Below, piece by piece: positions 38,609-45,162 of a DNA stretch of 45,162 bases. The DNA comes from Propionibacteriales bacterium (GTDB lineage: Bacteria > Actinomycetota > Actinomycetes > Propionibacteriales > Nocardioidaceae): the NCBI GenBank assembly GCA_026392415.1, contig JAPLCC010000027.1, forward strand, positions 1 to 45,162. The letters are read 5' to 3'. Every line of letters starts with the position of its first letter. Positions within the stretch are counted from its first letter, which is position 1. The notes beneath the pieces were generated by a model. It was not told the origin of the DNA. It made no database searches and worked only from the letters and a program-made list of their open reading frames with translations. A program made the translations under genes and the position numbers.

Positions 38609-39175
38609 ATGGCCATCCACATCACCGACAACCCCGAAGCCGACGAGCTGCTGTCGACCAACCCGTTCGCCCTTCTCGTGGGAATGATGCTGGACCAGCA
38701 GTACCCGATGGAACATGCCTTCGCTGGTCCGCAGAAGGTCGTCAGCCGGTTCGGTCCGTTCGACCCGGCGGCGATCGCGGCGGCTGACCCGGACGAGTTC
38801 GCGGCGCTGTGTTCGACCACGCCGGCGATCCACCGGTTCCCGGGTTCGATGGCTGCGCGGCTCCAGGAGCTGGCCCGCATCGTCGTCGAGGAGTACGACG
38901 GCGACGCCTCGCGGATCTGGACCGAGGCCGCCGATGGCAAGGACCTCGCCAAGCGGATCCAGGCGCTGCCCGGCTTCGGGGCGCAGAAGGTCAAGATCTT
39001 CGTCGCTCTGGTGGCCAAGCAGCTCGACGTACGGCCGGTCGGCTGGGAGAAGGCCGCGGGGGACTACGCGCTCGACGGCTACCGGTCCGTGGCCGATGTC
39101 GTGGACCCGGTCTCGCTGCAGAAGGTGCGCGACCACAAGAAGGAAGTCAAGGCGGCCGCGAAAGCCGCAAGGTAA
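38609..39175 (+). CDS. HhH-GPD family DNA repair-like protein
   Basis: Protein of 188 aa. PFALLVGMMLDQQYPMEHAFAGPQ matches the opening helix of HhH-GPD base-excision glycosylases, and IQALPGFGAQKVKIFVALVAKQ holds the helix-hairpin-helix (LPGFGxxK). The Asp expected of the active site follows in later helices but I cannot fix it by eye. The family is described as an actinobacterial uncharacterised HhH-GPD group; DNA glycosylase activity is probable, not proven. The ATG at 38609 begins the conserved MAIHITDNPEADELL; a TTG 18 bases upstream gives no family match. The C-terminus is Lys-rich. Confidence 0.9.
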   Translation: MAIHITDNPEADELLSTNPFALLVGMMLDQQYPMEHAFAGPQKVVSRFGPFDPAAIAAADPDEFAALCSTTPAIHRFPGSMAARLQELARIVVEEYDGDASRIWTEAADGKDLAKRIQALPGFGAQKVKIFVALVAKQLDVRPVGWEKAAGDYALDGYRSVADVVDPVSLQKVRDHKKEVKAAAKAAR

Positions 39176-39180
39176 AAAGT

Positions 39181-39215
39181 AGGAATCACCCGCTTCCGGG
39201 AAGCGCGTGATTCCT
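39181..39215. promoter_or_regulatory. 35-bp palindrome upstream of TetR, probable operator
   Basis: AGGAATCAC (39181-39189) pairs with GTGATTCCT (39207-39215), and inside it CGCTTCC with GGAAGCG (39191-39205). It lies 14 bases upstream of the TetR start at 39229 and 5 bases after the preceding stop. A TetR autoregulatory operator fits best; on the minus strand a short T-run follows it, but no minus-strand gene would end there. Confidence 0.7.
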
Positions 39216-39228
39216 GTACGGTCGTCCC

Positions 39229-39891
39229 ATGCCCCCTGTGACGACCGCCACTGACGCTGCCGCGGATGCTCCCGCGGGTCGGCTCTGGCAGGGCCTGACG
39301 CCCGACGCCCGCGAGGCGGACCGCCGCCACCGCCTGGTCGAGGCGGGTCTGGAGCTGATGGGCACCCACGGCGTCGCGGCGTTGACCATGCGGGCCGCGT
39401 GCCGGGAGGCATCGGTCGGACCGCGCTACTTCTACGACCTGTTCGCCACCCGCGAAGAACTCCTCGAAGCGGTCTACGACGAGACGGTCGACCGGGTTCG
39501 CGAGCCGATCCTCGAAGCCGTGGCGGCGGCAGTGCAGGGCGACGACCTGGTCGGCGCCATCCGGACCGGTTTCGACACGGCCGTCGCCGTCGTCGAGGAG
39601 GACCCGCGTCTGGGCCGCATCCTCTTTCGCGAGTCGGCGGCCGACAACACCTTGCGCCCGCGGTCGCAGGCGGCCATGCCGGAGTTCGTGCTGACCGTGA
39701 TCGAGCAGGTGCTGCCGGAGCGAGCCCAGGAACTGCGCGGCGCCGGCGGCTGGACGCTGATCGGCTTCTCCGCTGCGATCTTCTCGCTGTTCCTCGCCTG
39801 GAGCGAGGGCGCACGCCACACCTCCCGCGACGAGTTCGTCGCCCACTGTTCGGCCCTCGCGGTCGACACCCTCGGACTGGAGGTCGACTGA
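39229..39891 (+). CDS. TetR-family regulator of the downstream catabolic operon
   Basis: Regulator of 220 aa. HTH: RRHRLVEAGLELMGTHGVAALTMRAACREASVGPRYFYDLFATREELL, with recognition helix GPRYFYDLF. Its stop overlaps the start of the alpha/beta hydrolase gene (TGATG), so regulator and enzymes are one transcription unit, and the palindrome at 39181-39215 is in the place for autorepression. The effector is probably a substrate or intermediate of the hydrolase, monooxygenase and oxidase that follow. Confidence 0.94.
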   Translation: MPPVTTATDAAADAPAGRLWQGLTPDAREADRRHRLVEAGLELMGTHGVAALTMRAACREASVGPRYFYDLFATREELLEAVYDETVDRVREPILEAVAAAVQGDDLVGAIRTGFDTAVAVVEEDPRLGRILFRESAADNTLRPRSQAAMPEFVLTVIEQVLPERAQELRGAGGWTLIGFSAAIFSLFLAWSEGARHTSRDEFVAHCSALAVDTLGLEVD

Positions 39892-40700
39892 TGGCCGGCA
39901 TCTCCCACGACCGGCGCGGTGCCGGCACCCCGATCGTCCTGGTGCACGGCATCGGCAGCCGGTGGCAGTGCTTCGAGCCGATCCTCGACCAGCTCGCCGA
40001 GCAGCACGAGACGATCGCGGTCGACCTGCCCGGCTTCGGTGCCTCACCTCTGGTCGACGGCGTCCGGCCGGGCCCGCGCGGGTACGCCGACTGGCTGGCC
40101 GGGTGGCTCGCCGACAACGACATCGACCGCCCCCACCTCGTCGGCAGCTCCATGGGCGGCGGCATCGGCCTCGAGCTCGGGCGCCGCGGCATCGCCTCGG
40201 GTGTCACCGCGTTCTCGCCGGTCGGCTTCTGGGGTACGCCGGGTCTGCGCTGGACCCAGGCCATGCTCACCGGGATCCGGTCCGCTGCCGTGGTCGCCGA
40301 GCCGGTGATGGGCCGGATGCTCGGGCACCGCGCCGGACGGGGAGTCCTGCTCGGCTCGTTGTTCGGCCACCCGACGCAGGTGAGTCCCGACAGCGCCCGA
40401 GCGGACGTGGCGGCACTCGCGGCGGCCACCGCGTTCCCGGCCGCGCGCAAGGACTTCGGGAACTACCACCTGAGCGTCGATGACGACCCCGGCTCGCTGC
40501 CCGACATCGCGGTGACCGTCGCGTGGGGCACCCGTGACGTCGTACTCATCCATCGCACGCAGAGCGCACGCGCTCGCGCCGCCCTTCCCTTCGCCCGCCA
40601 CCTCGACCTGGCCGGCTGCGGCCACCTCCCGTTCAACGACGATCCCGTCACCTGCGCCCGCGTGGTTCTCGCGGACGCCGCAACCCGCAAGGAAGCCTGA
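39891..40700 (+). CDS. Alpha/beta hydrolase
   Basis: Hydrolase of 269 aa. The oxyanion region is VLVHGIGSRWQCFEP, the nucleophile elbow GSSMGG gives Ser87, a DLPGFGAS strand precedes it, and GCGHLPFND near the C-terminus carries the likely His. Asp is probably in TRDVVLIH. Substrate cannot be told; next to a Baeyer-Villiger monooxygenase an esterase or lactonase that opens its product is the simplest inference. It overlaps the TetR stop and lies one base before the monooxygenase start. Confidence 0.92.
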   Translation: MAGISHDRRGAGTPIVLVHGIGSRWQCFEPILDQLAEQHETIAVDLPGFGASPLVDGVRPGPRGYADWLAGWLADNDIDRPHLVGSSMGGGIGLELGRRGIASGVTAFSPVGFWGTPGLRWTQAMLTGIRSAAVVAEPVMGRMLGHRAGRGVLLGSLFGHPTQVSPDSARADVAALAAATAFPAARKDFGNYHLSVDDDPGSLPDIAVTVAWGTRDVVLIHRTQSARARAALPFARHLDLAGCGHLPFNDDPVTCARVVLADAATRKEA

Positions 40701-40701
40701 G

Positions 40702-42159
40702 ATGCAATCGATGAACCCGTCCGTCGCCGTCATCGGCACCGGCTTCGGTGGTCTTGCCGCCGTGATCGAGCTGAAGAAGCAGGGCTTCCACGACATCGTC
40801 GTGTTCGAGAAGGCCGACGACGTCGGGGGAGTGTGGCGCGAGAACACCTATCCCGGCGCGGCCTGCGACGTGCCGTCGCCGTTCTACTCCTACTCCTTCG
40901 AGCCCAATCCGCGCTGGCCGCACCGGTTCTCCCGGCAGCCGGCGATCCTCGACTACATCCGCGATGTCGCCGACAAGTACGACGTCCGCCGCCACATCCG
41001 GTTCGGCACCGAGGTGACCGCAGCCGCGTTCGACCAGGACGCCGGGAAGTGGTCCGTCGAGCTGAGCACTGGTGAGACCGTCGTCGTGGACGTGCTGGTC
41101 TCGGCGGTCGGCCAGCTGTCGCGGCCCTCGATCCCCGACATCGCCGGAGCCGAGACGTTCACCGGTGACAGCTTCCACTCCGCCGAGTGGGACCACGACG
41201 TCGACCTGACCGGCAAGCGGGTCGCCGTCATCGGCACCGGGGCGAGCGCCATCCAGTTCGTGCCCGAGCTCCAGAAGCAGGTCGAGCACCTGAGCCTGTT
41301 CCAGCGCACGGGGCCCTACCTCCTCCCGCGGCCCGACCGCGAGTTCGGTGAGCGTCACCACAAGGTGTTCGAGAAGCTGCCGGTCACCGAGCGTGCCGAA
41401 CGGCTCACCTGGTACAGCGCCGTCGAGACCCTCAGCATTGCGTGGGTCTACTCCCGGCCGCTGGCCGCTCTGCTCAAGGCGCGGTCGAAGCGGCACATGC
41501 GCAAGCAGTCCGAGGCCAAGCCGGGACTGTTCGAGAAGGTGTGGCCCGACTACCCGGTCGGCTGCAAGCGGATCCTCTTCTCCGACAACTACCTCCCGGC
41601 CCTCGCGCAACCCAACGTCGATGTCGTCACCGAGCCGATCACGGGCATCACTGCGCATGCCGTGGTCACTGCCGACGGCCAGGAGCACGAGGTCGACGCG
41701 ATCGTGTGGGGCACCGGCTTCAAGGCGACCGAGTTCCTCGCCCCGATGTCGATCAAGGGCGACGACGGCCGCGACCTGCACGCCGAGTGGAGCGCCAACG
41801 GTGCGCGCGCCTACTACGGCATGACGGTCCCGCACTTCCCGAACCTCTTCATCATGTACGGCCCGAACACCAACACGGGTGGCGGCTCGATCATCTACTT
41901 CCTCGAGGCCCAGGCGGCCTATCTGGGCAAGTACGTCGCCCGTCTCGCCGAGGTCGGGCGGCCGATGGCCATCCGGGCCGATGTGGAGCGGGCCTACGAC
42001 GACCGCATCCAGGCCAAGCTCAACGACAGCGTCTGGAGCCAGTGCTCGTCGTGGTACCGCACGGCGAGCGGACGCATCACGACCAACTGGCCGCTGCTCG
42101 GCATCCAGTACAAGGCGCAGGCGAAGTTCGACCCTGCTGACTACGAGGCGGTTTCCTGA
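40702..42159 (+). CDS. FAD-dependent monooxygenase, Baeyer-Villiger type
   Basis: Flavoprotein of 485 aa. FAD site GTGFGG (residues 12-17), EKADDVGGVWREN, the second Rossmann site AVIGTGASAIQ for NADPH, and the Baeyer-Villiger fingerprint FTGDSFHSAEWD (153-164, F-x-G-x3-H-x3-W-D). It would convert a ketone to an ester or lactone using NADPH and oxygen. C-terminal motif WGTGFKATEF and MYGPNTNTGGGS are typical of the group. AGGAAG lies 8 bases before the ATG 40702. The ending overlaps the GMC gene start (TGATG). The substrate is unknown; neighbours suggest a sterol or terpenoid ketone. Confidence 0.95.
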   Translation: MQSMNPSVAVIGTGFGGLAAVIELKKQGFHDIVVFEKADDVGGVWRENTYPGAACDVPSPFYSYSFEPNPRWPHRFSRQPAILDYIRDVADKYDVRRHIRFGTEVTAAAFDQDAGKWSVELSTGETVVVDVLVSAVGQLSRPSIPDIAGAETFTGDSFHSAEWDHDVDLTGKRVAVIGTGASAIQFVPELQKQVEHLSLFQRTGPYLLPRPDREFGERHHKVFEKLPVTERAERLTWYSAVETLSIAWVYSRPLAALLKARSKRHMRKQSEAKPGLFEKVWPDYPVGCKRILFSDNYLPALAQPNVDVVTEPITGITAHAVVTADGQEHEVDAIVWGTGFKATEFLAPMSIKGDDGRDLHAEWSANGARAYYGMTVPHFPNLFIMYGPNTNTGGGSIIYFLEAQAAYLGKYVARLAEVGRPMAIRADVERAYDDRIQAKLNDSVWSQCSSWYRTASGRITTNWPLLGIQYKAQAKFDPADYEAVS

Positions 42160-43823
42160 TGTCTGACAAGTACGACTACGACGTCATCGTCGTCGGCTCC
42201 GGCTTCGGCGGGAGTGTGACCGCGCTGCGTCTCACCGAGAAGGGCTACCGGGTCGGTGTCCTCGAGGCCGGCCGGCGCTGGAACGCCGACAACCTCCCGA
42301 AGACCAACTGGAACCTGCGCAAGTCGATCTGGATGCCGCGGCTCGGGCTGACCGGACCGCAGCGGATCAGCCTGCTCGGCAAGTGCCTGGTGTTCAGTGG
42401 CTCCGGCGTCGGCGGCGGCTCGCTGATCTACGGCAACACCCTCTACGAACCCCTGCCCGCGTTCTACGACGACAAGGCCTGGGCGCACATCACCGACTGG
42501 CACGACGAGCTTGCGCCGTACTACGACCAGGCGAAGCGGATGCTCGGCGTGGTGGAGAACCCGCGCACCGGACCCAAGGACGACCTGCTGTTGCAGGTCG
42601 CGCGGGACCGTGGCGTGGCCGACACGTTCCACAGGACCCAGGTCGGCGTGTACTTCAACGAGGGCAACGAGGGCACCGAGGTCGACGACCCGTACTTCGG
42701 GGGAGCAGGTCCTCGCCGCGCTGGCTGCATCCACTGCTCGGAGTGCTTCACCGGCTGCAAGCACAACGCCAAGAACACGACCGACAAGAACTACCTCTAC
42801 CTGGCCGAGGACAACGGCGCCGAGGTGCACGCGCTCACCACGGTGACGTCCGTCCGCAAGGACGGTGACGGCTACGTCGTCGAGACCGAGCGCTCCAACG
42901 GGAAGTTGCGCAAGGGGCGCCGTACGTTCACTGCCCGGCAGGTCGTCTTCGCGGCGGCCGCGCTCGGCACCCAGAAGCTGCTCCATCAGCTGCGTGAGGA
43001 CGGCACGCTGCCCGAGCTCTCGCCGCGCCTGGGCGAGCTGACCCGCAGCAACTCCGAGGCGATCATCGGGGTGCAGAGCAAGAGCAGGTTCGACTTCGCC
43101 CAGGGTGTCGCGATCACGTCGTCGATCCATCCCGAGGAGCAGACCCATGTCGAGGTCTGCACCTACGGCAAGGGCCAGAACTCGCTGTTCGCGCAGACGG
43201 TTCCGATGATCGACGGTGGCGCCTTCCGCTTCCTGCGGTTCCTCCTGTCGGTCGTCCTGCACCCGCTGACCATGCTGCGTTCGATGAACCTGCGACGGGC
43301 CTCGGAGCGGTCGGTGATCCTGCTGGTGATGCAGTCCCTGGACAACTCCCTCACCTCGTTCCGCAAGGGCGGCCGGCTCACGACGAAGCAGGGGACGGGT
43401 GAACCGAACCCCGACTGGATCCCGCTGGCGCACGACATCGCCCGCGAGTACGCCGCCAAGGCCGATGCCGATCCCGGCAACGTGGCCACGGACATCTTCA
43501 ACATCCCGGCGACGGCGCACTACATCGGTGGCTGCACGATCGGCGACTCGCGCGACACCGGCGTGATCGATCCCTACCAGCGGCTCTACGGCTACCCGGG
43601 CCTGCACATCGCCGACGGCAGCGCCATCACCGCCAATCTCGGCGTGAACCCGTCGCTCACGATCACGGCCCAGGCCGAGCGAGCGATGGCGTTCTGGCCC
43701 AACAAGGGGGAGCAGGACGCACGGCCCGCGCTCGGTACGGCCTACCAGCGCATTGCTGCGGTGACCCCGAAGAAGCCTGCCGTCCCCGCGACCGCACCGG
43801 GCGCCCTGCGCCTGCCCGTCTGA
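42159..43823 (+). CDS. GMC oxidoreductase, cholesterol-oxidase (ChoD)-like
   Basis: FAD oxidase/dehydrogenase of 554 aa. The FAD loop is VVGSGFGGSVTALRL (GSGFGG at 13-18), with VFSGSGVGGGSLIYGN and, at the C-terminus, YIGGCTIGDSRDTGVIDPYQRLYG and GVNPSLTITAQAER. Between them stands CIHCSECFTGCKHNAKN (Cys190, 193, 196, 200), a C-x2-C-x2-C-x3-C cluster like a ferredoxin site; it is shared with the ChoD group of actinobacteria. It would oxidise an alcohol such as a 3-hydroxysteroid. The ATG overlaps the preceding stop and the next gene follows after 26 bases, so it is inside the operon. Substrate is inferred, not shown. Confidence 0.94.
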   Translation: MSDKYDYDVIVVGSGFGGSVTALRLTEKGYRVGVLEAGRRWNADNLPKTNWNLRKSIWMPRLGLTGPQRISLLGKCLVFSGSGVGGGSLIYGNTLYEPLPAFYDDKAWAHITDWHDELAPYYDQAKRMLGVVENPRTGPKDDLLLQVARDRGVADTFHRTQVGVYFNEGNEGTEVDDPYFGGAGPRRAGCIHCSECFTGCKHNAKNTTDKNYLYLAEDNGAEVHALTTVTSVRKDGDGYVVETERSNGKLRKGRRTFTARQVVFAAAALGTQKLLHQLREDGTLPELSPRLGELTRSNSEAIIGVQSKSRFDFAQGVAITSSIHPEEQTHVEVCTYGKGQNSLFAQTVPMIDGGAFRFLRFLLSVVLHPLTMLRSMNLRRASERSVILLVMQSLDNSLTSFRKGGRLTTKQGTGEPNPDWIPLAHDIAREYAAKADADPGNVATDIFNIPATAHYIGGCTIGDSRDTGVIDPYQRLYGYPGLHIADGSAITANLGVNPSLTITAQAERAMAFWPNKGEQDARPALGTAYQRIAAVTPKKPAVPATAPGALRLPV

Positions 43824-43849
43824 CCAACCAGCACTCCAGGAGATCGACG

Positions 43850-44413
43850 ATGACCAGCAACAAGTCCGCTCACAAGTCCGCCGCCGACGAGCTCGCCGTG
43901 CTCGAGCAGGGGACCGACCCGGCGACCGCGCTCGCGTTCTTCGACTCGTTGCCCGCCGTGACCTGCGACGAGCTGCGCGGGAGGTACCGGGGCCGTGAGC
44001 TCCTGACCGGGCACCCGATGGACGGACTGCTCGAGGCCTCGGGCTGGTACGGCAAGCAGTTCGACGGCGTCAACCAGGTGCACCCCTTGCTCTTCACCGA
44101 TCGCGGCGGTGAGATCTTCGCGGTCGAGCCGCGCAAGATGCCGCTGGGCGTCGCGCCCAGGATCCCGTCGGCCGTGGTGGACCGGTCCCAGGGCGCGGTC
44201 GGTGCGCTGAAGGTCGCTCTCCGTACGAAGAAGCACCGCGCCCGCCTCCGTGCCGTCGAGTACCGCGGCGTCGTCAGCGCAGCGATGGTCTATGACCACC
44301 TGCCGATCATCGACGTCTTCCGCCGGGTCGACGCCGACACCCTCCTGGGCGTGATGGATCTGCGTGACTCGGCACCGTACGTCTTCGTTCTCCAGCTCGA
44401 CGCCCAGAACTGA
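43850..44413 (+). CDS. DUF4334 (GXWXG) domain protein
   Basis: Protein of 187 aa. LRGRYRGRELLTGHPMDGLLEASGWYGKQFDG corresponds to the GXWXG motif region, here GRYRG, followed by the DUF4334 part (RAVEYRGVVSAAMVYDHLPIIDVFRRVD, LLGVMDLRDSAP). Families of this name are found near oxidative catabolic genes; activity is not known. A GGAGA (43838-43842) precedes the ATG by about 7 bases. It is last in the TetR-hydrolase-monooxygenase-oxidase operon, and a GC-rich hairpin follows its stop. Confidence 0.9.
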   Translation: MTSNKSAHKSAADELAVLEQGTDPATALAFFDSLPAVTCDELRGRYRGRELLTGHPMDGLLEASGWYGKQFDGVNQVHPLLFTDRGGEIFAVEPRKMPLGVAPRIPSAVVDRSQGAVGALKVALRTKKHRARLRAVEYRGVVSAAMVYDHLPIIDVFRRVDADTLLGVMDLRDSAPYVFVLQLDAQN

Positions 44414-44424
44414 CCTTGGGGTGT

Positions 44425-44463
44425 CACGGGGGGCCCGCGTGTCGGCGGGTGCCCGGACCCGTG
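44425..44463 (+). terminator. GC-rich hairpin after the catabolic operon
   Basis: CACGGG (44425-44430) pairs with CCCGTG (44458-44463), and the inner GGCCCGC with GCGGGTGCCC, giving a long imperfect stem 12 bases after the DUF4334 stop. No T-run follows, so it is a possible terminator only. It also lies 70 bases before the sigma factor start. Confidence 0.45.
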
Positions 44464-44536
44464 GCAGAATGACGAAGCGGTCTTGACGCCTCCGGGCCTC
44501 GCCGCGCCCAAGTTCCGTTTGAATCGAGAGGTGTTC

Positions 44537-45162
44537 GTGTCTTCGAACCATCGTTCGGTCCCGCCCGTCGTGCTCACGCACCCGTCGATCGTCGCGCTGA
44601 TTGAGCGTGGCGCGCCTGCCGGGAGTGTTGCTGCAGAGGACGTGCGTCAGGCCTGTGCGGCTGCAGAGGTCGCCCCTGCTCACCTGAAGGGCCTGATGGG
44701 TCACCTGTCGGGCCTCGGGATCGCGGTGGAGCTCGGCTCGCCCGTCGAGCAGCGTGCGGTTGCCGCCACCACGGCCAAGAAGGCGGCCGCCACGGCCACC
44801 ACGGCCAAGAAGGCTCCCGCCAAGAAGGCCGCTGCTGCGCCCGCCGCCGCGCCGGCCGCTGCTGCGCCGGCCAAGAAGGCTGCTGCCAAGAAGGCGCCCG
44901 CGAAGAAGGCTGCTGCCGCCGAGGTCGTCGACCTCGGTGCCGTGGCGGTCGTCGCGGTCGGCCCCGACGGCAAGAAGATCCTCCCCGACATCCCGGACGA
45001 CCAGTTCGAGGCGGACGTCAAGACGGACCCGACGATCAAGGCAGACGAGGAAGAGGCCACGGCCACGTCCTCGTTCGTCGTGTCGTCTGCCGATGACACC
45101 GACGAGCCTCCCCAGCAGGTCATGGTCGCTGGTGCGACCGCCGACCCGGTCAAGGACTACCT
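44537..45162 (+). CDS. rpoD: Primary sigma factor RpoD/SigA, 5' part (runs off the window)
   Basis: The first 208 codons of the main sigma factor. The start is GTG 44537 with GAGAGG 5 bases upstream (an in-frame GTG at 44531 is too close to it). LTHPSIVALIERGAPAGSVAAEDVRQACAAAEV is the region 1.1 core of actinobacterial SigA, here with a normal beginning; then an Ala/Lys-rich segment with repeated AKKA (about residues 76-130), an acidic segment (DDQFEADVKTDPT, DEEEATATSS), and it ends TADPVKDYL, the conserved opening of region 1.2 (usual continuation K-Q-I-G). The DNA-binding part lies beyond the right edge. Length of the linker is variable in this family. Confidence 0.92.
   Translation, partial: MSSNHRSVPPVVLTHPSIVALIERGAPAGSVAAEDVRQACAAAEVAPAHLKGLMGHLSGLGIAVELGSPVEQRAVAATTAKKAAATATTAKKAPAKKAAAAPAAAPAAAAPAKKAAAKKAPAKKAAAAEVVDLGAVAVVAVGPDGKKILPDIPDDQFEADVKTDPTIKADEEEATATSSFVVSSADDTDEPPQQVMVAGATADPVKDY
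44763..44920. repeat. Degenerate AAGAAGGC-containing repeats in the sigma factor linker
   Basis: Six GCCAAGAAGGC-like units (AAGAAGGC preceded by GCC or GCG) spaced 15-54 bases apart encode the AKKA stretches of the sigma factor N-terminus. Codon-level degeneracy is low, so expansion by slippage or recombination is plausible. Confidence 0.7.

Overview
The window is high-GC DNA whose codon use, gene content and synteny point to an actinobacterium close to Nocardioides. It carries a CsoR-type copper operon, a three-gene ATP-grasp/alpha-E/transglutaminase cluster, and a primary sigma factor with a Lys/Ala-rich N-terminus that breaks off at the right edge. Genus assignment is inference; no rRNA or tRNA gene was seen.

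Layout. 1-523: a GIY-YIG nuclease gene bracketed by two copies of a short repeat element. 523-5463: YaaA, an RNB-type ribonuclease, the late cobalamin genes cobU (plus strand) and cobT-cobS (minus strand), and a cold-shock protein with a strong terminator. 5694-16352: one giant secreted RTX-type calcium-binding protein gene (about 3,550 codons) interrupted by a single in-frame TAG at 8646-8648, so it reads as two ORFs. 16369-20909: a PlsC acyltransferase and a copper-resistance operon (csoR, copZ, a His-rich membrane protein, copA) with a probable CsoR operator. 20951-21330: RNase P RNA on the minus strand. 21464-30508: an operon-like block of three plus-strand genes (469, 1103 and 1423 aa), the last two very large and of unknown function; this is the best candidate for an undescribed system. 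30521-33839: transglutaminase-like, alpha-E and circularly permuted ATP-grasp genes, translationally coupled. 33919-35028: a small conserved protein, a small membrane protein and a TetR regulator. 35047-37886: an OYE-family oxidoreductase and an SDR dehydrogenase, divergent from a TetR regulator across a palindromic operator. 37896-39175: a membrane protein and an HhH-GPD protein. 39229-44413: TetR, alpha/beta hydrolase, Baeyer-Villiger-type monooxygenase, GMC (cholesterol-oxidase-like) oxidoreductase and a DUF4334 protein, mostly with overlapping stop/start codons, forming a probable catabolic operon for a sterol, terpenoid or other lipid-like alcohol/ketone. 44537-end: 5' part of the primary sigma factor gene.

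How they work together. The copper genes form a closed sense-and-export circuit. CobU, CobS and CobT are the nucleotide-loop assembly steps of B12 synthesis. The two redox clusters each carry their own TetR gene and palindrome, as in inducible catabolism of hydrophobic compounds. The RTX giant and the second protein of the unknown block appear to share a beta-rich module (by eye only), which may link the two surface/secreted loci. Most coding calls rest on motif recognition from the translations; no database search was run.
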